A DNA stretch of 62,379 bases, taken from NCBI RefSeq assembly GCF_013340935.1, contig NZ_WHOS01000044.1, forward strand, positions 1 to 62,379. The letters run 5' to 3'. The position numbers and the translations under genes were made by a program. A model generated the notes under the pieces. That model saw only the letters and a program-made list of their open reading frames with translations. It had not been told where the DNA came from and did no database searches. Position 1 is the first letter of the stretch. Every line of letters starts with the position of its first letter. Shown one piece after another: positions 44,445-53,106 of this stretch. This DNA is from Azospirillum melinis (lineage in GTDB: Bacteria > Pseudomonadota > Alphaproteobacteria > Azospirillales > Azospirillaceae).

Positions 44445-46745
44445 ATGTCGGGCGATCTGAAGGAGCGCGCACTCGATTACCATCGCCTCGGGAAACCGGG
44501 CAAGCTGGCGATCGTGCCCACCAAGCCGATGATGACGCAGCGCGATCTGGCGCTGGCCTATTCGCCGGGTGTGGCCTTCGCCTGCACCGACATCGTCGCC
44601 GATCCGGCCAACGCGGCGGAGGTGACGGCGCGCGGCAATCTGGTGGCGGTGATCTCCAACGGCACCGCGGTGCTGGGGCTGGGCGACATCGGCCCGCTGG
44701 CCGCCAAGCCGGTGATGGAGGGCAAGGCCGTCCTGTTCAAGAAATTCGCGGATATCGACGTCTTCGACATCGAGCTGGACGAGAAGGACGTCGATGCGCT
44801 GGTCGACACCATCGCCCGGCTGGAACCGACCTTCGGCGCCATCAACCTTGAGGACATCGGCGCCCCCGCCTGCTTCGAGGTCGAACGTCGGCTGAAGGAA
44901 CAGATGAAGATTCCGGTCTTCCACGACGACCAGCATGGCACCGCCATCGTCGTCGCGGCGGCCGTCTACAACGCCCTGCAGGTGGTCGGCAAGCGCTTCG
45001 AGGATGTGCGCATCGTCTCCACCGGCGGCGGGGCGGCGGGCATCGCCTGCCTCGACCTGCTGGTCGGCATGGGGGTGAAGCGCGCCAACATCGTGCTGGT
45101 CGACCGCGAGGGCGTGGTCTATCAGGGCCGCAATGCCGGCATGAATCCCTACAAGGATCGCTACGCCACGGCAGGATCCGTGCGCAGCCTGGACGAGGCG
45201 ATGGTCGGCGCCGACATCTTCCTCGGCCTGTCGGGGCCGGCGGTGCTGACCGGCGCGATGGTCAAGGTGATGGCGGCGAAGCCGCTGATCCTGGCGCTGG
45301 CCAACCCCGATCCGGAGATCACGCCGGAGGAGGCGCGCGCCGCCCGCCCGGACGCGATCATCGCCACCGGCCGCTCCGACTATCCCAATCAGGTCAACAA
45401 CGTCCTGTGCTTCCCCTTCATCTTCCGCGGCGCGCTGGATGTCGGGGCGACCACCATCAACGAGGCGATGAAGATCGCCTGCGTCAAGGCCATCGCCGAC
45501 ATGGCGCGGATCGAGGCCTCCGACGTGGTGGCCGCCGCCTATACCGGCGAGCAGCTGCGCTTCGGTCCCGACTATATCCTGCCAAAGCCCTTCGACCCGC
45601 GCCTGATCGTCGATGTGGCGTCGGCCGTCGCCCAGGCGGCGATGGAGAGCGGCGTCGCCACCCGGCCGATTGCCGATCTGCGCGCCTACCGCGAGCGGCT
45701 CGGGCAATATGTCTTCCGCTCCGGCCTCGTGATGAAGCCGGTGTTCCACAAGGCGGCCCAGGCGCCCAAGCGCGTCGTCTATGCCGAGGGCGACGATGAG
45801 CGCGTGCTGCGCGCCGCCCAGGTGGCGGTGGACGAGGGCATCGCCCGGCCGATCCTGCTCGGCCGTGACGAGGTGGTGGCGCGGCGGATCGAACAGCTCG
45901 GGCTGCGGCTGGTCCCCGGCCGCGACGTCACGGTGGTCGATCCGGTGCGCGACCCGCGCTGTCATGAGTATGCCGACGTCTACCGGCAGGCGATGGGCCG
46001 GCGCGGCGTGTCGCCGACTTTCGCCGCCACCATGGTGCGGGCCGACGCCACCGTCTTCGCCAGCCTGATGGTGCGGCGTGGGGCGGCCGACGCCATGGTC
46101 TGCGGCACCGCCGGACGCTATGCCGAGCATCACCGCCATGTCCGCGACCTGCTGGGCCGCCGCGGCGACGCGCCGGTTTCCGCCGCGATGACGCTGCTGA
46201 TCCTGGGCAAGGGCACTTATTTCCTGACCGACACCCATGTCAACCCCGACCCGAGCGCCGAAGAGATCGCCGAGATCGCCGTGCTGGCGGCGGAGAAGGT
46301 CCGCCATTTCGGCATCGAGCCGAAGGTGGCGCTGCTCTCCCATTCGAATTTCGGCAGTTCGGACTCGCCGTCGGCGCTGAAGATGCGGGCGGCCTGCGAC
46401 CTGCTGCGCCGGCGGGCGCCGGAGCTGGAGGCGGATGGCGAGATGCAGGCGGGTGCGGCGCTGTGCGAAGCGGTGCGCGACGCTGCCCTGCCCAACGGCC
46501 GGCTGCGCGGGCAGGCCAACCTGCTGGTGATGCCGACGCTGGACGCCGCCAACATCGCCTTGGAGATGCTGAAGGTGCTGAGCGACGGCCTGTCGGTCGG
46601 CCCGATCCTGCTGGGAGTCAGCGCCCCGGCGCACATCGTGACGCCGGAGATCACCACCCGCGGCATCGTCAACGTCACCGCGCTGGCCGTCGTCGACGCC
46701 CAGATCGACACCACCCCGGTTCCGCTGCGCCAGGCCGCGGAATAA
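44445..46745 (+). CDS. maeB: NADP-type malic enzyme with phosphotransacetylase-like domain
   Basis: A 766-aa protein of MaeB architecture. Residues 1-~420 are the malic enzyme (LALAYSPGVAFAC, AVLGLGDIGPLAAKPVMEGKA with the NAD(P)-binding Gly cluster STGGGAAGIACLDLL later). The remainder resembles phosphotransacetylase (RVVYAEGDDERVLRAAQVA, ending LGVSAPAHIVTPEITTRGI) and normally serves allosteric control. It decarboxylates malate to pyruvate; related enzymes in lactic bacteria decarboxylate oxaloacetate made by citrate lyase. ATG at 44445 is chosen with GGGGAA just upstream; an in-frame TTG at 44433 is an alternative. The direct-repeat site suggests co-regulation with the citrate genes. Confidence 0.93.
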   Translation: MSGDLKERALDYHRLGKPGKLAIVPTKPMMTQRDLALAYSPGVAFACTDIVADPANAAEVTARGNLVAVISNGTAVLGLGDIGPLAAKPVMEGKAVLFKKFADIDVFDIELDEKDVDALVDTIARLEPTFGAINLEDIGAPACFEVERRLKEQMKIPVFHDDQHGTAIVVAAAVYNALQVVGKRFEDVRIVSTGGGAAGIACLDLLVGMGVKRANIVLVDREGVVYQGRNAGMNPYKDRYATAGSVRSLDEAMVGADIFLGLSGPAVLTGAMVKVMAAKPLILALANPDPEITPEEARAARPDAIIATGRSDYPNQVNNVLCFPFIFRGALDVGATTINEAMKIACVKAIADMARIEASDVVAAAYTGEQLRFGPDYILPKPFDPRLIVDVASAVAQAAMESGVATRPIADLRAYRERLGQYVFRSGLVMKPVFHKAAQAPKRVVYAEGDDERVLRAAQVAVDEGIARPILLGRDEVVARRIEQLGLRLVPGRDVTVVDPVRDPRCHEYADVYRQAMGRRGVSPTFAATMVRADATVFASLMVRRGAADAMVCGTAGRYAEHHRHVRDLLGRRGDAPVSAAMTLLILGKGTYFLTDTHVNPDPSAEEIAEIAVLAAEKVRHFGIEPKVALLSHSNFGSSDSPSALKMRAACDLLRRRAPELEADGEMQAGAALCEAVRDAALPNGRLRGQANLLVMPTLDAANIALEMLKVLSDGLSVGPILLGVSAPAHIVTPEITTRGIVNVTALAVVDAQIDTTPVPLRQAAE

Positions 46746-46770
46746 GGGGAATCACATTCGGCGGTAGTTG

Positions 46771-46928
46771 CCCTCTCCCGTCCCGGGAGAGGGAGGGGAC
46801 CCGCGCCGCAGGCGTGGGGAGGGTGAGGGGCAAGGCAAGAGTCCAGAAGCGCATGGTTCCTTGTGCTACCCCTCACCCTTCCCATGGCGATGCCATGGGC
46901 CCCTTCCCTCTCCTGGGGCGGGAGAGGG
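46771..46928. repeat. Composite palindromic intergenic element
   Basis: Within the 393-bp gap between maeB and citC. Hairpins: CCCTCTCCCG/CGGGAGAGGG (46771-46793), CCCATGGC/GCCATGGG (~46882-46900) and CCCTCTCC/GGGAGAGGG (~46906-46928). In addition GGGTGAGGGG (46821-46830) is the inverse of CCCCTCACCC (46869-46878), so the whole element folds back on itself. It resembles repetitive extragenic palindromes common in Azospirillum and relatives and may also terminate maeB transcription. No gene is seen in this gap. Confidence 0.7.
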
Positions 46929-46993
46929 AGTCGAATGCGATCGTGCTGGAAGCAATGAGCCGCGACAAAATGGACCATCAGGGGAACCGGGCC

Positions 46994-47010
46994 TGACAGT
47001 GATTTGACAG
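46994..47010 (+). promoter_or_regulatory. Direct-repeat response-regulator site upstream of cit operon
   Basis: TGACAG at 46994 and 47005, 11-bp period (TGACAGTGATTTGACAG), 128 bp before the citC GTG. A weak -10 candidate CACACT starts 11 bp after the repeat, the same offset as at the other sites. Confidence 0.68.
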
Positions 47011-47138
47011 AAGTCCGGTCCACACTGGGTCATATCGGACGCCCGCAAGGCGTCGTTACCCGGCGCGGGGGAAGGGAGTGCCCGACCCACACAAGACCGC
47101 GACCACCCTATCGGAAGCTCCAGAAGGAGCATGACTCC

Positions 47139-48257
47139 GTGACTGACGAACTCGACTTCTACGCCGTCGATCCGGCGACCAGCGCCAGGGAGCGCCGGGA
47201 CATCAGAGCGCTCCTGGGCCGCTGCGGCCTGGATTACGAGGAGCACATCCAGGTCTTCGTGGTCTGCCGCGACGCCGGCCGGCTGGTGGCCTGCGCCGGG
47301 CTGGAAAGCAACATCGTCAAATGCTGCGCCATCGACCCGGATCTGCGCGGCGGATCGCTGAGCCTGACCCTGCTGAGCGAGGTGGTCCATCTCGCCTATG
47401 AGCGCGGCCACTCGCACCTGTTCCTCTACACCCGGCCGGAAAATGTCTCCTTCTTCCAGGGCTGCGGCTTCTATGCGCTGGCCGAGGTGCCGGGCTACGT
47501 CACGCTGATGGAGAACACGCCGGTCGGCATCCGCGCCTATTGCGACCGGCTGCGCGCCCAGCGTCCGCGAGGCCTGCGGCCGGATGCCCGGATCGGCGGC
47601 GTCGTCATCAACGCCAACCCCTTCACGCTGGGCCACCAGTATCTGGTGAAGCTGGCGGCGGCGCAGTGCGACTGGCTGCACCTGTTCGTGGTCAGCGAGG
47701 ACGTCTCCTTCGTTTCCTACCGCGACCGCTTCGCGCTGGTCGAACAGGGGGTGCGCGGGATCGAGCGGCTGACCCTGCACCACGGCTCGCAATACATGGT
47801 CTCGCGCGCCACCTTCCCCGACTATTTCTTCAAGGAGAAGGGGGTCGTCGGCGATTGCTGCACGGCGATCGACCTGCTGCTGTTCCGCAACCACATCGCG
47901 CCGGCGCTCGGCATCACCCACCGCTTCGTCGGCACCGAGCCCTTCTGCGAAACCACGCGCAAATACAACGCCGACATGAAGTTCTGGCTGCAGGGGGCCG
48001 GCAGCACGGCCCCGGCGGTGACGGTGATCGAGGAGGCGCGCACCCGGTCGGGCGGCACGCCGATCTCGGCGTCGGAGGTGCGGCGCCTTCTGCGCAGCCG
48101 CGACCTCGACCGCATCCGCGCCCTGGTGCCGGCGCCGACCTTCGAGCTGCTGCGCGAGAAATACCTGTCGAAAATCCTGCCGTTCGCCCCCGACCCGCTG
48201 GGTCACGGCGGCGAGCCCGACGCGCCGGCGCGCCGGGCCGTGGCGGCCGGCATCTGA
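47139..48257 (+). CDS. citC: [Citrate (pro-3S)-lyase] ligase
   Basis: A 372-aa enzyme that acetylates the citrate-lyase carrier with ATP and acetate. The N-terminal ~125 residues form a GNAT-like domain (LSEVVHLAYERGHSHLFLYTRP); the rest is a nucleotidyltransferase with the family motif IGGVVINANPFTLGHQYLV (a T/H-x-G-H variant). The GTG at 47139 has AAGGAG 9 bp upstream; the ATG at 47131 is out of frame and stops after three codons. First gene of citCDEFXG. Confidence 0.93.
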   Translation: MTDELDFYAVDPATSARERRDIRALLGRCGLDYEEHIQVFVVCRDAGRLVACAGLESNIVKCCAIDPDLRGGSLSLTLLSEVVHLAYERGHSHLFLYTRPENVSFFQGCGFYALAEVPGYVTLMENTPVGIRAYCDRLRAQRPRGLRPDARIGGVVINANPFTLGHQYLVKLAAAQCDWLHLFVVSEDVSFVSYRDRFALVEQGVRGIERLTLHHGSQYMVSRATFPDYFFKEKGVVGDCCTAIDLLLFRNHIAPALGITHRFVGTEPFCETTRKYNADMKFWLQGAGSTAPAVTVIEEARTRSGGTPISASEVRRLLRSRDLDRIRALVPAPTFELLREKYLSKILPFAPDPLGHGGEPDAPARRAVAAGI

Positions 48258-48316
48258 ACCGGCCCGGCGGCGCGACGCTTGGTGCGTCCGCCGCCGGGTC
48301 CTCTGGAGTGGGACCG

Positions 48317-48613
48317 ATGAAGATCGTGAAGGAGGCCCTGGCGGGCACGCTCGAATCGAGCGACCTGCTGGTCAAGGTATCGCCCGGCTCGGGCACCGGG
48401 CTGGAAGTCGTCATCAGCAGCGAGGTCATGCAGCAGTTCGGTCTCCAGATCGACCGCGTCGTGCGCGACACGCTGGCCCGGCTCGGCGTCACCGCCGGGC
48501 TGGTGGTGGTCGAGGACAAGGGCGCGCTCGACTGCGCCATCCAGGCCCGCGTCCAGACGGCGGTGATGCGCGGGGCCGAGGCCCAAACCATCGACTGGAG
48601 TGCGCTGTCATGA
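48317..48613 (+). CDS. citD: Citrate lyase acyl carrier protein, gamma subunit
   Basis: A 98-aa carrier. The attachment site of the phosphoribosyl-dephospho-CoA arm is Ser14 in ALAGTLESSDLLV, the same position as in Klebsiella CitD. The C-terminus VVEDKGALDCAIQARVQTAVMRG is typical. GGAGTGGGACCG precedes the ATG. Its TGA overlaps the citE ATG. The last codons (TIDWSALS) recur in similar form just before citF (see findings). Confidence 0.95.
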   Translation: MKIVKEALAGTLESSDLLVKVSPGSGTGLEVVISSEVMQQFGLQIDRVVRDTLARLGVTAGLVVVEDKGALDCAIQARVQTAVMRGAEAQTIDWSALS

Positions 48614-49482
48614 AGCTCCGCCGCAGCATGCTTTTCCTGCCCGGCGCCAACGCCGCGATGCTCAGCACCGCGTTCGTCTACAAGCCGGACTCGATCATGT
48701 TCGACCTGGAGGACGCGGTCTCGCTGCGCGAGAAGGATTCCGCCCGCCTGCTGGTCTTCCATGCCCTGCAACTGCCGGTTTACCGCGAGACCGAGACGGT
48801 GGTGCGCATCAACCCGCTCAACACGCCCTTCGGCCATCTCGACCTGGAGGCGGCGGTGCGGGCCGGCGTCGATGTCGTCCGCCTGCCCAAGACCGACTGC
48901 GCCGAGGATGTCGAGCTGCTGGAGCGCGAGGTCGAGCGCATCGAGCGCGCCTGCGGCCGCGAGGTCGGATCGACCAAACTGATGGCGGCCATCGAAAGCG
49001 CCAGCGGCGTCATCAACGCGCTGTCCATCGCCAAGGCGTCGCCGCGGCTGACCGGCATCGCGCTGGCCGGCTTCGACTATGTCATGGACATGCAGACCGA
49101 GCGCGGCGACGGCACCGAGCTGTTCTATGCCCGCTGCGCCGTGCTGCACGCCGCCCGCGCCGCCAAGATCGACGCCTTCGACGTGGTGTGGTCCGACCTG
49201 AACGACGAGGCCGGCTTCTTGAAGGAGGTCGACCTGATCAAGCGGCTGGGCTTCAACGGCAAGTCGCTGATCAACCCACGCCAGATCGAGCTTCTGCACA
49301 ACGCCTACGCCCCGACCGAGGAAGAGGTCGAATATGCCGGCCGCGTCGTCGCCGCGGCGGCGGAGGGCGAGCGCAAGGGGCTGGGCGTCGTCTCGCTCAA
49401 CGGAAAGATGATCGACGGTCCCGTCATCGACCACGCGCGCCGTGTGCTGCAGCGGGCCGAGGCGTCGGGAACCCGCAAGTGA
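48610..49482 (+). CDS. citE: Citrate lyase beta subunit
   Basis: A 290-aa citryl-ACP lyase subunit, HpcH/HpaI aldolase superfamily. It begins RRSMLFLPGANAAML and has the conserved SIMFDLEDAVSLREKDSAR, NPLNTPFGHLDL and KLMAAIESASGVINAL with acidic Mg ligands. It cleaves citryl-ACP to oxaloacetate and acetyl-ACP. Overlaps citD by ATGA; 16 bp before citF. Confidence 0.95.
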   Translation: MKLRRSMLFLPGANAAMLSTAFVYKPDSIMFDLEDAVSLREKDSARLLVFHALQLPVYRETETVVRINPLNTPFGHLDLEAAVRAGVDVVRLPKTDCAEDVELLEREVERIERACGREVGSTKLMAAIESASGVINALSIAKASPRLTGIALAGFDYVMDMQTERGDGTELFYARCAVLHAARAAKIDAFDVVWSDLNDEAGFLKEVDLIKRLGFNGKSLINPRQIELLHNAYAPTEEEVEYAGRVVAAAAEGERKGLGVVSLNGKMIDGPVIDHARRVLQRAEASGTRK

Positions 49483-49498
49483 ACTGGAGTGCTCTGCC

Positions 49499-51001
49499 GT
49501 GACCGACCTTGCTTTCGACCTGCTGGACCGGTTGCCCCGCTTCGACGGGTTCGCCAGCCGGACCCCCCATCTGAAGGACCCGGAGCTGAAGCGCTCCCGC
49601 AAGGTCTGCCCGTCGCTGGAGGACGCCATCCGGCGTTCCGGCCTGAAGGACGGGATGACCATCTCCTTCCATCATGCCTTCCGCGAAGGCGACAAGACGA
49701 TCAACACCGTGGTCGATCTGCTGGCCCGCCTGGGCTTCAGGGACCTGACGCTGGCGCCGTCGTCGCTGCTCAGCTGCAACGCGCCGCTGATCGAGCATAT
49801 CCGCAACGGCGTCATCAGCCGCATCTACACGTCGGGCATGCGCGGCAAGCTGGCCGAGGCGATCAGCCACGGGCTGATGGCGCATCCTGTCAACATCCAC
49901 TCCCACGGCGGGCGGGTGAAGCTGATCCAGGACGGCGAGCTTAACATCGACGTCGCCTTCCTCGGCGTCTCGACCGCCGATTGTTTCGGCAACGCCAACG
50001 GCATCAGCGGCCGCTCGCGCTGCGGCTCGCTCGGCTACGCCAAGGTGGACGCCCGCCATGCCGGCACGGTGATTCTGCTGGCCGAGGAGATCGTGCCCTT
50101 CCCCAACGCGCCGGCCAGCCTGTCGCAGGACGAGGTCGATTATGTGGTGAAGGTCGAGCAGATCGGCGACCCGTCGAAGATCAGCGTCGGTGCCGCCCGC
50201 ATCACCACCAACCCGCGCGAGCTGCTGATCGCCCGGCTGTCGGCCGAGGTGATGGTGCATTCCGGCTATTTCGAGCAGGGCTTCTCGATGCAGACCGGCT
50301 CGGGCGCGTCGGCCACGGCGACGACCCGTTTCCTCGAAGGCTACATGCGCAAGACGGGGATCACCGCCGGCTTCGCGCTGGGTGGCATCACCGGCGGCAT
50401 CGTGGATCTTCATAAGAAGGGCCTGATCGAACGGGTGATCGACACCCAGAGCTTCGACGGCGACGCGGCGGAATCGCTGCGCACCTCGCCCAACCACATC
50501 GAGATCTCGACCAACGAATATGCCAATGCCGGCTCGAAGGGCGCCTATGTCGACCAGATGGATCTGGTGATCCTGAGCGCCCTGGAGATCGACCTCGATT
50601 TCAACGTCAACGTCATCACCGGGTCCGACGGGGTGATGCGCGGGGCGTCGGGCGGGCATTCCGACGTGGCGGCGGCGGCCAACCTGTCCATCGTGGTGGC
50701 GCCGCTGATCCGCAGCCGCATCCCGACCGTGGTGCGCCGCTGCACCACGGTGGTGACTCCGGGCGAGTGCATCGGCGTGCTGGTGACCGACCACGGCATC
50801 GCCGTCAACCCGCGCCGCCCGGAGATCGTCCAGCGGCTGAAGGCCGCCGGCCTGCCGGTGATGACCATCGAGGCGTTGCAGCAGCGTGCGGAATCCCTGA
50901 CCGGCGAGCCGCGGCCCATCGAGTTCCTCGACAAGGTGGTCGGGATCGTCCGCTACCGCGACGGCAGCGTGATCGACATCGTCCGTCAGGTGAAGGGCTG
51001 A
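49499..51001 (+). CDS. citF: Citrate lyase alpha subunit
   Basis: A 500-aa citrate:acetyl-ACP transferase of the CoA-transferase type. Recognisable segments: LKDGMTISFHHAFREGDKT, HPVNIHSHGGRVKLI, VSTADCFGNANGISGRS, GFALGGITGGIVDLH, ITGSDGVMRGASGGHSD. GTG at 49499 with GGAG 9 bp upstream; no ATG fits the conserved N-terminus. It is the largest subunit and completes the alpha-beta-gamma lyase. Confidence 0.95.
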   Translation: MTDLAFDLLDRLPRFDGFASRTPHLKDPELKRSRKVCPSLEDAIRRSGLKDGMTISFHHAFREGDKTINTVVDLLARLGFRDLTLAPSSLLSCNAPLIEHIRNGVISRIYTSGMRGKLAEAISHGLMAHPVNIHSHGGRVKLIQDGELNIDVAFLGVSTADCFGNANGISGRSRCGSLGYAKVDARHAGTVILLAEEIVPFPNAPASLSQDEVDYVVKVEQIGDPSKISVGAARITTNPRELLIARLSAEVMVHSGYFEQGFSMQTGSGASATATTRFLEGYMRKTGITAGFALGGITGGIVDLHKKGLIERVIDTQSFDGDAAESLRTSPNHIEISTNEYANAGSKGAYVDQMDLVILSALEIDLDFNVNVITGSDGVMRGASGGHSDVAAAANLSIVVAPLIRSRIPTVVRRCTTVVTPGECIGVLVTDHGIAVNPRRPEIVQRLKAAGLPVMTIEALQQRAESLTGEPRPIEFLDKVVGIVRYRDGSVIDIVRQVKG

Positions 51002-51006
51002 CGATT

Positions 51007-51543
51007 ATGGACGGGATGGCCATGGACGGGATGGCCGTCTCGCTGGCCGACATGCTGGAGGCGCGCGACCGCCGGGCCGAGCGGCAGCAGGCGCTGTTCG
51101 CCCGCCATGGCCTGCCGCTGCTGTCGGTGACGCTGGTGACGCCGGGGCCGGTCAAGGTGACGGCGACCAGCCGTTTCGTGATGGAGACGGCGGCCGGCGA
51201 GCTGGACCGGCTGTTCCGCCGCACCGGCTGGCCGGTGCCGGCCCGTCTGCCGGTGCGGGAGCCGACCGGGCTGGAGGCGCTCTATGCCGTCGATACCGAG
51301 GCCCGCGTGCTGAAATGGGCGGCAGCGACCCTGGAGGACGACCATCCGCTGGGCCGGCTGTGGGATCTGGACGTGCTGTGTCCGGTGCAGGGCGGCCTGT
51401 CGCGCAGCGCGCTGGGGCTGGCGCCGCGGCGCTGTCTGGTGTGCGGGGAGCCGGCCCATGGCTGCGCCCGCTCGCGCCGCCATCCGCTGGACGAGCTTCT
51501 GGCGGCCATCGAGGAGAGGGTGAATGCCTATCGCACCCGTTGA
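51007..51543 (+). CDS. citX: Apo-citrate lyase phosphoribosyl-dephospho-CoA transferase
   Basis: A 178-aa transferase that attaches the prosthetic group to CitD. The family pattern is visible: LLSVTLVTPGPVKVTATSR, LYAVDTEARVLKWAAATLEDDHPLGRLWDLDV and the Cys-containing RRCLVCGEPAHGCARSRRHPLDEL. The first ten codons are two copies of a 15-bp unit (ATGGACGGGATGGCC), giving starts at 51007 and 51022 with identical sequence after them. Starts 5 bp after citF. Confidence 0.93.
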   Translation: MDGMAMDGMAVSLADMLEARDRRAERQQALFARHGLPLLSVTLVTPGPVKVTATSRFVMETAAGELDRLFRRTGWPVPARLPVREPTGLEALYAVDTEARVLKWAAATLEDDHPLGRLWDLDVLCPVQGGLSRSALGLAPRRCLVCGEPAHGCARSRRHPLDELLAAIEERVNAYRTR

Positions 51544-52468
51544 AGACCGGGTCGGGATTGCCGAAGGGTCGCTTGTGGACCCTGGCCTTGGCGGAAGGGA
51601 AGGCGAGCGCTCGCTCGGTTTCGCCCTTGCGCATCTGGCCCACCGCTCGCTGCTGCGCGAGCTGCTGCTGACGCCGAAGCCGGGTCTGGTGGACCGCCGC
51701 AATTGCGGCTCTCACCGCGACATGGATTTGTCGAGCTTCCTGGCGTCGGCCCGCGCCATCGCCCCGTGGTTCCGCCGGTTCTTCGAGCGCGGGCTGGAGG
51801 GTTGCGCCGTGCCGGCCGATCTGTTCCTGGCGGGGATCCGCGCCGACGGCATGGCCTGCGAGAGGGTCATGTTGCATGCCACCGGCGGGGTCAACACCCA
51901 CAAGGGCAGCATCTTCGCCTTCGGCCTGCTCTGCGCCGCCGCCGGCAGGCTGGCGGGGCAGGGGCGGGCGCTGCGCCGCGAGCCGCTGTGCGCGGAGGTG
52001 GCGGCGATCTGCGCTGAGGTGGTCGGGGAACTGCGGCGGCCGGGGGAGGCCGGTACGGCGGGCGAGCATCTTTACCGCCGCCACGGCCTGACCGGAGCGC
52101 GCGGCGAGGCGGCCTCCGGCTTCGCCACCGTGCGGAACCATGCCCTGCCGGCCTTCGAGCGGCTGCGCCCCCACGGTCCGCGGATGGCGCTGCATGCGGC
52201 CCTTCTGGAACTGCTGGCCTTCAACCCCGACACCAATGTGGTGTCGCGCGGCGGACTGGCGGGGCTGGCCTTCCTCCAGGGCGAGGCGATGCGCCTGCGC
52301 CGGGACGGCGGGGTTGCCGCACCCGACTATCTGCACCGGCTGGCGGCGCTGGACGACGGGGCGATCCGCCGCAACCTCAGCCCCGGCGGCAGCGCCGACC
52401 TGCTGGCGGTGACGTGGTTCCTGGCCCACCTGCCGGCGACCACTCCTTACCGGGTGCCATGCCATTGA
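51524..52468 (+). CDS. citG: Triphosphoribosyl-dephospho-CoA synthase
   Basis: A 314-aa enzyme making the lyase prosthetic-group precursor from ATP and dephospho-CoA. Motifs: LLLTPKPGLVDRRNCGSHRDMD, MLHATGGVNTHKGSIFAFG and ALLELLAFNPDTNVVSRGG. It overlaps citX by 20 bp. The first ~30 residues are extra compared with the conserved core, so a later start is possible, but the overlap favours 51524. Confidence 0.92.
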   Translation: MPIAPVEDRVGIAEGSLVDPGLGGREGERSLGFALAHLAHRSLLRELLLTPKPGLVDRRNCGSHRDMDLSSFLASARAIAPWFRRFFERGLEGCAVPADLFLAGIRADGMACERVMLHATGGVNTHKGSIFAFGLLCAAAGRLAGQGRALRREPLCAEVAAICAEVVGELRRPGEAGTAGEHLYRRHGLTGARGEAASGFATVRNHALPAFERLRPHGPRMALHAALLELLAFNPDTNVVSRGGLAGLAFLQGEAMRLRRDGGVAAPDYLHRLAALDDGAIRRNLSPGGSADLLAVTWFLAHLPATTPYRVPCH

Positions 52469-52512
52469 CGGTTGCGGACAAGAGGGGGGCGGGCTGACGA
52501 CCGCCGGGGCCG

Positions 52513-53106
52513 ATGGAGTTCGATCACATGCGCGAGGTGGATGCGGCCCTGATGGAAGCGTCGACGCGCTACAGCTTCGTGCTGGTGCCGGGGCTCTATG
52601 ACAGCGGCCCGGAGCATTGGCAGAGCTTCTGGCAGGCCCGCCACCCCTTCTGGCTGCGCATCGCCCAGAGCAACTGGAACGTCCCCGACATCGACCGCTG
52701 GGTCGGCGCCGTCCGCCGTCTGCTCGGCCAGCGGGCGCGTCCGGCCATCCTGGTCGGGCACAGCTTCGGGGCGCTGGCCTCCTGCTGTGTGGCCGGCGAC
52801 CGCAGCCACGACATCGCCGGGCTGATGCTGGTCGCGCCTGCCGAGCCATCGCGTTTCGAGGCGGAGGAGCGGGTGCCGTCGCTGGCGCTCGGCGTGCCCG
52901 CCGTGGTGGTGGCGAGCCACAACGACCCGGTGATGCGCTTTCCGCGCGCCGTCCATTGGTCGGGCGTCTGGCAGGCCGATCTGGTCGATCTCGGCGAGGC
53001 CGGGCACATCAACGCGGAGGCCGGCTTCGGTCCCTGGCCCTACGGCCTCCGGATTCTGCATGCCCTGGTCGGCCATATCGAGGCCGCCCGCATCCAGGGC
53101 CAGTGA
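52513..53106 (+). CDS. RBBP9/YdeN-type serine hydrolase
   Basis: A 197-aa alpha/beta hydrolase. Catalytic triad: Ser in LVGHSFGALASCC, Asp in ASHNDPVM and His in GEAGHINAEAGFGPWP, the last being the hallmark of the RBBP9 family. It lies 44 bp after citG on the same strand and may be co-transcribed. Its relation to citrate lyase is unknown; it could hydrolyse acyl-thioesters or other small esters in the cytoplasm. Confidence 0.85.
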   Translation: MEFDHMREVDAALMEASTRYSFVLVPGLYDSGPEHWQSFWQARHPFWLRIAQSNWNVPDIDRWVGAVRRLLGQRARPAILVGHSFGALASCCVAGDRSHDIAGLMLVAPAEPSRFEAEERVPSLALGVPAVVVASHNDPVMRFPRAVHWSGVWQADLVDLGEAGHINAEAGFGPWPYGLRILHALVGHIEAARIQGQ

